58,643 nt of DNA from Mucilaginibacter sp. UBA5151. Lineage in GTDB: Bacteria > Bacteroidota > Bacteroidia > Sphingobacteriales > Sphingobacteriaceae. Below the pieces are notes generated by a model. The model ran no database searches, was not told where the DNA came from, and saw only the letters and a program-made list of their open reading frames with translations. Where the stretch lies: contig DHXR01000059.1 of assembly GCA_002413785.1 (NCBI GenBank), positions 8,384-67,026 on the forward strand, written 5' to 3'. Each line of letters opens with the position of its first letter. Position 1 is the stretch's first letter. Of the stretch, positions 54,138 to 58,643 are shown piece by piece. The position numbers and the translations under genes are program-made.

Positions 54138-56366
54138 TCAATTGCCTGGATGATAGGTTTTTTCAGCATGTTTAAGTACATCCTTTTTATAAAACAGCAC
54201 ATCCTTAAACTTACCTTCAATATACATGCCAGCTTGGTCGGTAAAGTGTTTTGAAGCGGGATTAAACGATTCGCCGCCGGTTTCTATTGTTTTTGCCTTA
54301 ATACGGGCACCAAATTCCACAGCCGCTATGAAACTGTTGCCCGAATATCCATAACGTTTTTTGGTATTAAAGGTCCGGCTCTGAAACGATGGCAGCTGTC
54401 CGAAGGCGGACGATGTGAGCCCGACAGGCAGGCTCGGCAAACTGTCATTAAAGCTGACGCCGTCTGCGGGGCGCTGGTAACGGTTAATATCCCCCCATTG
54501 TATATTCCAGTCGCCATAACGTTTCTTAAGGTCGTTCAATGCCTTGCTGAGGTTTTCCAACAGCCGGTTTTGGCTGATGCTTTGCAGCATGGCCTGTGTA
54601 CGCGCGGTTTGATAGGTGCTTTCTTCCGCTGTTTTGGCAGGAGGTATATCCCTGAACATTAAGGCGCCCCATTCAATGGCGATGGTGGAGGCCACCGAAT
54701 TTGCTGCTGTGCGTTTGTCCCATTGCTTTAAAATTTGTACCGGTTCTGCAAGCGCCTGTTTAAGCGAATCGGGCGCGGAATTGTAAGCATCAAATAATTT
54801 GGGCAGCAGATCATCAAAAGCGGATAGGTAATGGTCGTACCCCTTCGTGATCAACCCGTCAAGTGTGATGTTTTTGGCGTTGCCTAATAATTTAATGGCA
54901 TTAACGGCCCGGTAGTTCTGACCATCGGGCGCCATGTAGGCAGGGTATTTGGTTTTGTCGGGACTGCTTTCGCCGGATGATGCAAATGGTGTTGAATTAC
55001 AATTTTGGATCCAGCCTGTAGCGGGGTTGTAAACATGTACCAGCTCGTTCAGGTTATGCAGGCCCTTCCATTCGGTTGCAGTAGTTGATCCGTCAACCGG
55101 CAGGGTCCAGTCCAGTTTTGGGTCGCGTTTTGGCATAAAGTTGCCGTACCAGAAAGCGATATTCCCCTGGTCGTCGGCATAAACCGTATTGTTTGTGCCG
55201 TTGGAGCGCAGATCCATCGCTTTTTTATATTCACCAAAAGTATTGGCTTTGGTGATGAGCCACGATTCGAGCAAGGCATTGTACGAACGGTTATTGGCTT
55301 TAAGCGCCAGCCATTTACCATCACGGCTGCCCAGCACCGGGCCATGACGGGTATAATACCCTGTTATAATTTGCTGCGCGGTATGATCACCTTTTTTAAT
55401 ATTGATCAGCAGTTTACGGGTGGTAATCGGTTTAAGCGCGCCGTTATACTCGTAATACCATTGCCCGTCTTTTTTGCTCACCTTTTCGGCATACAGGTCG
55501 CCAACATCGGCGTTGCTGCTGGTATGCATCCAGCCGCAGTGGCGGTTAAATCCCTGGTAAACAAAAAACTGCCCCCAGGTAACCGCACCGTAAACATCGA
55601 GCCCTTCATCACTTACCATTTGTACCTCGCTGCGGAAATAGAAGGGAACGTGCGGATTAATATACAAGAGTGCATGCCCGTTTTTCGACCGTGAAGGCGC
55701 TATTGCAAAACCATTCGAGCCGGTTTCCCGCAGGTCAGCAGCAGATTGGTAAACTGCACCCAGTTTTTCTCCTCCGCCACCATAAAAATCACGGGTTTCA
55801 CCCAGGTTTATGCCGCCTGTTACGGTTGCCGAAACGCTGCCGTCAGTAAACATCAGGGCATACCAGGGTTCAAAGTGTTTAAATACCGCCGACTTTACTT
55901 CGGGGTGTTTGTACAGGTAATAGTTGATGCCGCCTGCAAAAGCATCCAGCAGTTTTCTAAACCAGGGAGGACTTGTTTTATAGTCCTTTATGGCATCTGC
56001 AGTATCGGCTATTAGTTGTAATTGCACATCGGTATATAAACTTTTTTCCCCGTCAACTTCAGCCTGTTTCCCTAACTGGTATAAATAATTTTGTTCAATG
56101 CCTTTAAAATTGTCTTCGCATTCTGCATACATCAGGCCGAAAACAGCATCAGCATCTGTTTTGCCATAAATATGAGGCACTCCCCAGTTATCGCGGATTA
56201 TGGTAACCGCCCCGGCTTCATGTTCAAACTTTTTTATGTCATCTGGCGCGTATTTTTGTGCCGATACAATAAAAGGAGAGAGGGATAGTCCGCAAAAAAG
56301 CAATTTTTTTACCGTAACAACAGTTTTGCTAAATATTTGAAAATGAAAACAACGATATAATGCCAT
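54138..56366 (-). CDS. Penicillin-acylase-family Ntn hydrolase
   Basis: The 742-residue precursor has a signal segment (about 18-36, KKLLFCGLSLSPFIVSA, after an unusually long n-region). The alpha chain has ITIIRDNWGVPHIYGKTDAD-like sequence (55-73). The beta chain should begin at the nucleophile Ser217 in ETGSNGFAIAPSRS after self-cleavage. Later parts (INPHVPFYFRSEVQM; NADVGDLYAEK; PVDGSTTATEW) are typical. Members hydrolyse amides, for example N-acyl-homoserine lactones, aculeacin or beta-lactam side chains; the substrate here is unknown. It acts in the periplasm. Confidence 0.9.
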   Translation of the reverse strand: MALYRCFHFQIFSKTVVTVKKLLFCGLSLSPFIVSAQKYAPDDIKKFEHEAGAVTIIRDNWGVPHIYGKTDADAVFGLMYAECEDNFKGIEQNYLYQLGKQAEVDGEKSLYTDVQLQLIADTADAIKDYKTSPPWFRKLLDAFAGGINYYLYKHPEVKSAVFKHFEPWYALMFTDGSVSATVTGGINLGETRDFYGGGGEKLGAVYQSAADLRETGSNGFAIAPSRSKNGHALLYINPHVPFYFRSEVQMVSDEGLDVYGAVTWGQFFVYQGFNRHCGWMHTSSNADVGDLYAEKVSKKDGQWYYEYNGALKPITTRKLLINIKKGDHTAQQIITGYYTRHGPVLGSRDGKWLALKANNRSYNALLESWLITKANTFGEYKKAMDLRSNGTNNTVYADDQGNIAFWYGNFMPKRDPKLDWTLPVDGSTTATEWKGLHNLNELVHVYNPATGWIQNCNSTPFASSGESSPDKTKYPAYMAPDGQNYRAVNAIKLLGNAKNITLDGLITKGYDHYLSAFDDLLPKLFDAYNSAPDSLKQALAEPVQILKQWDKRTAANSVASTIAIEWGALMFRDIPPAKTAEESTYQTARTQAMLQSISQNRLLENLSKALNDLKKRYGDWNIQWGDINRYQRPADGVSFNDSLPSLPVGLTSSAFGQLPSFQSRTFNTKKRYGYSGNSFIAAVEFGARIKAKTIETGGESFNPASKHFTDQAGMYIEGKFKDVLFYKKDVLKHAEKTYHPGN

Positions 56367-56451
56367 TTTTTTAATAATTTTTAAATTTGCAGAATTATAT
56401 ATAATAATAAGTCAGTTTTGTCCGTTAGCAATAAGTTAACATCTAAGGTAG

Positions 56452-56480
56452 TTGAAATTAATCATTGGGGTGTAACTTTG
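56452..56480 (+). promoter_or_regulatory. Strong promoter without a downstream gene
   Basis: TTG (56452-56454) and TAACTTTG (56473-56480) are 18 bases apart, a very good consensus match. There is no reading frame between it and the terminator at 56609-56646, so it should drive a non-coding transcript. Confidence 0.65.
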
Positions 56481-56486
56481 CGGGGA

Positions 56487-56646
56487 CAAAGAATTGAAAT
56501 TTAATTTATTGGCCAGCATGGTCAATAAATCTGAATAAAGAGCTTGGATGCGCATTAAACATGTTATCTGAGATTTAGTTGATCAACGTTATTTGATAAT
56601 GATGTTGTATGCGTTCCGGGTGAGATACGGAACGCATTTTTTATTT
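56487..56646 (+). ncRNA. Candidate small RNA of about 155 bases
   Basis: A consensus promoter (56452-56480) and a strong intrinsic terminator (56609-56646) enclose a stretch with no open frame of length. Inside, TTTATTGGCC (56505-56514) and GGTCAATAAA (56520-56529) form a 10-bp hairpin with a 5-base loop. The middle (56530-56605) is A/T-rich and largely unpaired, as in RNAs that base-pair with mRNA. I do not recognise it as tmRNA, RNase P RNA or SRP RNA. A divergent 6S-type RNA cannot be excluded. Confidence 0.5.
56609..56646 (+). terminator. Rho-independent terminator of the candidate small RNA
   Basis: ATGCGTTCCG (56609-56618) and CGGAACGCAT (56628-56637) pair perfectly over 10 bp around a 9-base loop and are followed by TTTTTTATTT. 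No gene on the plus strand ends upstream, which is why a non-coding transcript is proposed. Confidence 0.8.
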
Positions 56647-56663
56647 CGGGAACGTTCCCGAAA
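56644..56663. promoter_or_regulatory. 20-base perfect palindrome, operator-like
   Basis: TTTCGGGAACGTTCCCGAAA is its own reverse complement and has the central AACGTT typical of many LacI/GalR-type operators. It lies 126 bases before the gene at 56790 and directly behind the small-RNA terminator. No regulator gene of that type is near. Confidence 0.4.
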
Positions 56664-56789
56664 GGTTTTTATATAGCAACCCCTTTCTGATCTGTTCCTT
56701 TTCCCGGCTACCTGTCCCTGGGAAATTTTATAATTAAATTAAACATTTCCGGCTTTTATGTTATTAACTTAGTATAAAAAACCTGAATT

Positions 56790-57311
56790 ATGAAATATGC
56801 ATTTATTATCGGTTCAAACGCTTTTGTAGTTCCCAGCGGGCGTGTATGCTATTCGGGCCAACAGGGGGAAGTTGAATTTTTAAGGATCAATTCCATTTAT
56901 CATGATCTGTCTCCAAACGCCGTTGAACCTGTCCTGAAGATTGACCTTAATGTTTGTGATTTAGAGGATAACCCGGTAAAACTGGTTGCTAATAAGTTGG
57001 TGTCGGGTACCGCTTATATTGTTAAGCAGGAGCGTGATTATATACAGGTCTTAAAACAGGATGGTACCCAGATCATCCAAGTTCATCAACTCGATGACGA
57101 GACAGCAATGAGCCTGGAGCATTATATCGTTGCGGAACTGGAAGTGAACACCCCTGTTGCGGTTATCCGGATCACCGGCGATTTCAAGCTTGGAGAACTT
57201 AATATCAGCGCCGAAAACGAAAAACTATATGTAAATGATATCGGTTACGCTAACTCGGCGCTGGCAGGTAACAAGCAATTGGAATTTACCACCGAAGGGG
57301 TGATGTTGTAG
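56790..57311 (+). CDS. Protein of unknown function
   Basis: The 173-residue protein has no signal peptide and no membrane helix. It begins MKYAFIIGSNAFVVPSGRVC and appears to be all-beta with strands such as GEVEFLRINSIYHDL, VKLVANKLVSGTAYIVKQER and ELEVNTPVAVIRITGDFKLG. No catalytic motif is visible. It stands alone on the plus strand and ends at a stutter hairpin shared with the convergent gene. Confidence 0.65.
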   Translation: MKYAFIIGSNAFVVPSGRVCYSGQQGEVEFLRINSIYHDLSPNAVEPVLKIDLNVCDLEDNPVKLVANKLVSGTAYIVKQERDYIQVLKQDGTQIIQVHQLDDETAMSLEHYIVAELEVNTPVAVIRITGDFKLGELNISAENEKLYVNDIGYANSALAGNKQLEFTTEGVML

Positions 57312-57314
57312 GGT

Positions 57315-57373
57315 GGTTCATGGTTCATGGTTGGTTGCAGCTGCAATGAACCATCAACTATGAACCATGAACT
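57315..57373. repeat. Stutter hairpin, unit GTTCATG, between convergent genes
   Basis: The left arm (57315-57340) is GGTTCATGGTTCATGGTTGG and TTGCAG. The right arm (57341-57373) is CTGCAATGAACCATCAACTA and TGAACCATGAACT. The arms meet at CTGCAG-type dyad GCAGCTGC without a loop. The stop codon of the DUF3810 gene (57358-57360) lies in the right arm. The unit is the same as at 52275-52382. Confidence 0.8.
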
Positions 57374-58452
57374 CTTCTCCCAAACCGCGCCATTACCAAT
57401 AACACCATCCGGTTATAGGTAGCAAGCCCGTGCGGCTGGTTATTTGCTTTAAGATATTTGTCGTAAAAAATGCTGCTTAATATTCCGGCTTTCGATTGAA
57501 AGGACATCCAGTACACTCGTTCGGCCTTAAAATCATTATGGACGGTAGCTGATATGCGCAATTTCAATTCATTGTTCGCCGTGGTATCGCGGTGGCGAAG
57601 GGCCGGCATAAACTCCGCTATGGCCAGGTGATAGGCTGAATAACGCAATAGGCGGTCATGTGAACCAACTCCGGCGAGGAAGCCTGCAAAATCGGCCTCA
57701 TCCTCAGCGCCAAAACCTATTTGGTGCGATAATTCGTGACAGGCCGTTACCGGCCTTTCAACAACAGGCATCTGGTAGTTCATCTGCGCCTCACCGGTAA
57801 ATGGGTTATAATAACCGGAAGTGCCGATATAGTTAAGTAACGGGGTTAAAATGGAGGACTTGATCCCCGGATCATAAGTGCGGAAATTAACGGAATCTGC
57901 AGATAGTTTACTAATAGCCCGCAGTGCGGTTTTGTAAATGTCGCTGTTGCTTTGCAACAGGTCGGCGCTTGTCAGCCTGGCGCGGCAGGCATTCGCGCTG
58001 TCAATAAGGGTAGCCGTAACTGCCTTGAGAGCTGTTGTTGTATAATTGGTATCGCGCAGGTTGAGCCGCTCACCGGCAGACGGCCTGAAATAATTCATCC
58101 CCCAAAAAAGGTAAAAAATAAGTATCGCTCCCTGTAGCCCGATCACTAATCCCATCAAAAAAATGCCTGCCTGCTTAAATTGTTTTTTTACAGATAGTTT
58201 AATAAGCCGATACAGGGCATAAACTAAAAAGCAAATAACTGTTATGTAAAGTATATCGCCAACACTGAAGGGGAAAAGGTTGAAAACCGGGTGAAGTATA
58301 TGACAGATAAAGAGATAAAACCCTTCGGAATAATAGCGTTCAATGAACAGGGGATGATCGGCAAGCACCATCAGTAAAAAAATAGCTGCGGCAAGTGCTA
58401 TAATTACAATGGCCCTTACTTTTAGTTTTTTGCTGATATGGATATTTAACAT
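57358..58452 (-). CDS. DUF3810 membrane protein with HExxH motif
   Basis: The 364-residue protein has three N-terminal membrane helices (about 12-30, 45-75 and 95-118; for example IVIIALAAAIFLLMVLAD) and a soluble domain outside. The motif CHELSHQIGFGAEDEADFAG lies near residues 235-255 and matches a gluzincin-type zinc site: HELSH plus a downstream Glu. This is the DUF3810 family of Bacteroidota, a predicted membrane metallopeptidase of unknown substrate. The stop codon lies in a repeat arm. Confidence 0.87.
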   Translation of the reverse strand: MLNIHISKKLKVRAIVIIALAAAIFLLMVLADHPLFIERYYSEGFYLFICHILHPVFNLFPFSVGDILYITVICFLVYALYRLIKLSVKKQFKQAGIFLMGLVIGLQGAILIFYLFWGMNYFRPSAGERLNLRDTNYTTTALKAVTATLIDSANACRARLTSADLLQSNSDIYKTALRAISKLSADSVNFRTYDPGIKSSILTPLLNYIGTSGYYNPFTGEAQMNYQMPVVERPVTACHELSHQIGFGAEDEADFAGFLAGVGSHDRLLRYSAYHLAIAEFMPALRHRDTTANNELKLRISATVHNDFKAERVYWMSFQSKAGILSSIFYDKYLKANNQPHGLATYNRMVLLVMARFGRRVHGS

Positions 58453-58526
58453 TTCGGGTAAATATAGTGCTTATTTAACCCTGCAAAATAGTGCTTTATC
58501 GTGCCACTATCGAAAAAGCATCAAAA

Positions 58527-58551
58527 AAGCCTCCCCGGAATAGGGAGGCTT
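58527..58551 (-). terminator. Rho-independent terminator reading leftwards
   Basis: On the minus strand AAGCCTCCC and GGGAGGCTT form a 9-bp stem around an 8-base loop, followed by TTTTTT. It would end a transcript that enters the window from the right, ahead of the DUF3810 gene. On the plus strand the stem is followed by A-rich sequence. Confidence 0.65.
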
Positions 58552-58597
58552 AAAATAAATTGGTTCTATGACGGTTTGTGTGGGTTAGCCTTTTATA

Positions 58598-58643
58598 GAG
58601 CCTTCGGCTCGAAACATTTTGTAGCAACGGGTTTTAACCCGTT
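58598..58643. repeat. Paired-hairpin intergenic element, right copy
   Basis: GAGCC-ttc-GGCTC (58598-58610), spacer GAAACATTTTGTAGC, then the palindrome AACGGGTTTTAACCCGTT (58626-58643) at the end of the window. It has the same order as the copy at 84-182 read on the minus strand, with TAGCAACGG before the palindrome in both. The element may continue past the window. Confidence 0.6.

Noticed and set aside
1..58643. rRNA, tRNA, prophage, integron or insertion-sequence genes
   Set aside because: I looked for tRNA-like TPsiC motifs, integrase and transposase motifs in all listed frames, and for long inverted ends around coding segments, and found none that hold.

Overview
The window is a chromosomal segment of a Bacteroidota bacterium, most likely a member of the Sphingobacteriaceae (Mucilaginibacter- or Pedobacter-like). 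The grounds are Bacteroidota promoters (TTG, about 20 bases, TAnnTTTG) before rpsL, rplC and several small genes, rarely visible Shine-Dalgarno sequences, GldD, a separate TonB C-terminal-domain protein, a DUF3810 protein, a 515-residue methylmalonyl-CoA mutase-type subunit, moderate G+C, and many intergenic palindromic repeats. The genus is an inference from gene style, not from a search. No rRNA, tRNA, CRISPR array, integrase or transposase was found.

Layout. 1-4.4 kb: ABC permease, IscA-type iron-sulfur protein, a membrane protein and the mutase subunit. 4.4-11.5 kb: dnaA, thioredoxin, a membrane acyltransferase, an M1 aminopeptidase and the aroE-gldD pair. 11.5-13.1 kb: a 1.5-kb gene-free block of palindromic repeats. 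13.1-16.7 kb: the str cluster rpsL-rpsG-fusA plus rpsJ, closed by a terminator. 16.7-34.4 kb: a 17.7-kb block lying between rpsJ and rplC, with toxin-antitoxin genes and their wrecks, an EVE-HNH nuclease, a fungal-type prephenate dehydrogenase, an OmpA/unknown/metalloprotease secretory operon, a c-type cytochrome, a RecD/Pif1-like helicase, a possible ADP-ribosyltransferase pair and a TPR protein. 34.4-50.1 kb: the complete S10-spc-alpha series rplC to rplQ with secY, map, infA and rpoA, restarted by its own promoter and ended by a strong terminator. 50.1-58.6 kb: higBA, an ECF sigma factor with a membrane partner, a penicillin-acylase-family enzyme, a likely small RNA gene and a DUF3810 protein.

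The most unusual feature is a dispersed class of intergenic hairpins whose arms are themselves degenerate tandem repeats of a short unit, called stutter hairpins here. Each locus uses its own unit (for example GATTAG, GTGAGTG, TTTCGGA, GTTCATG, GTCCGAAA). Often the 5' arm has almost no C and the 3' arm almost no G. They fill most of the larger gaps of the ribosomal-protein operons, sometimes run into start or stop codons, and are nested inside other inverted repeats at 53.3-53.6 kb.

The ribosomal block supplies translation (r-proteins, EF-G, IF-1), transcription (rpoA), secretion (SecY) and N-terminal processing (methionine aminopeptidase). The edges of this block collect toxin-antitoxin modules, several of which are decaying.
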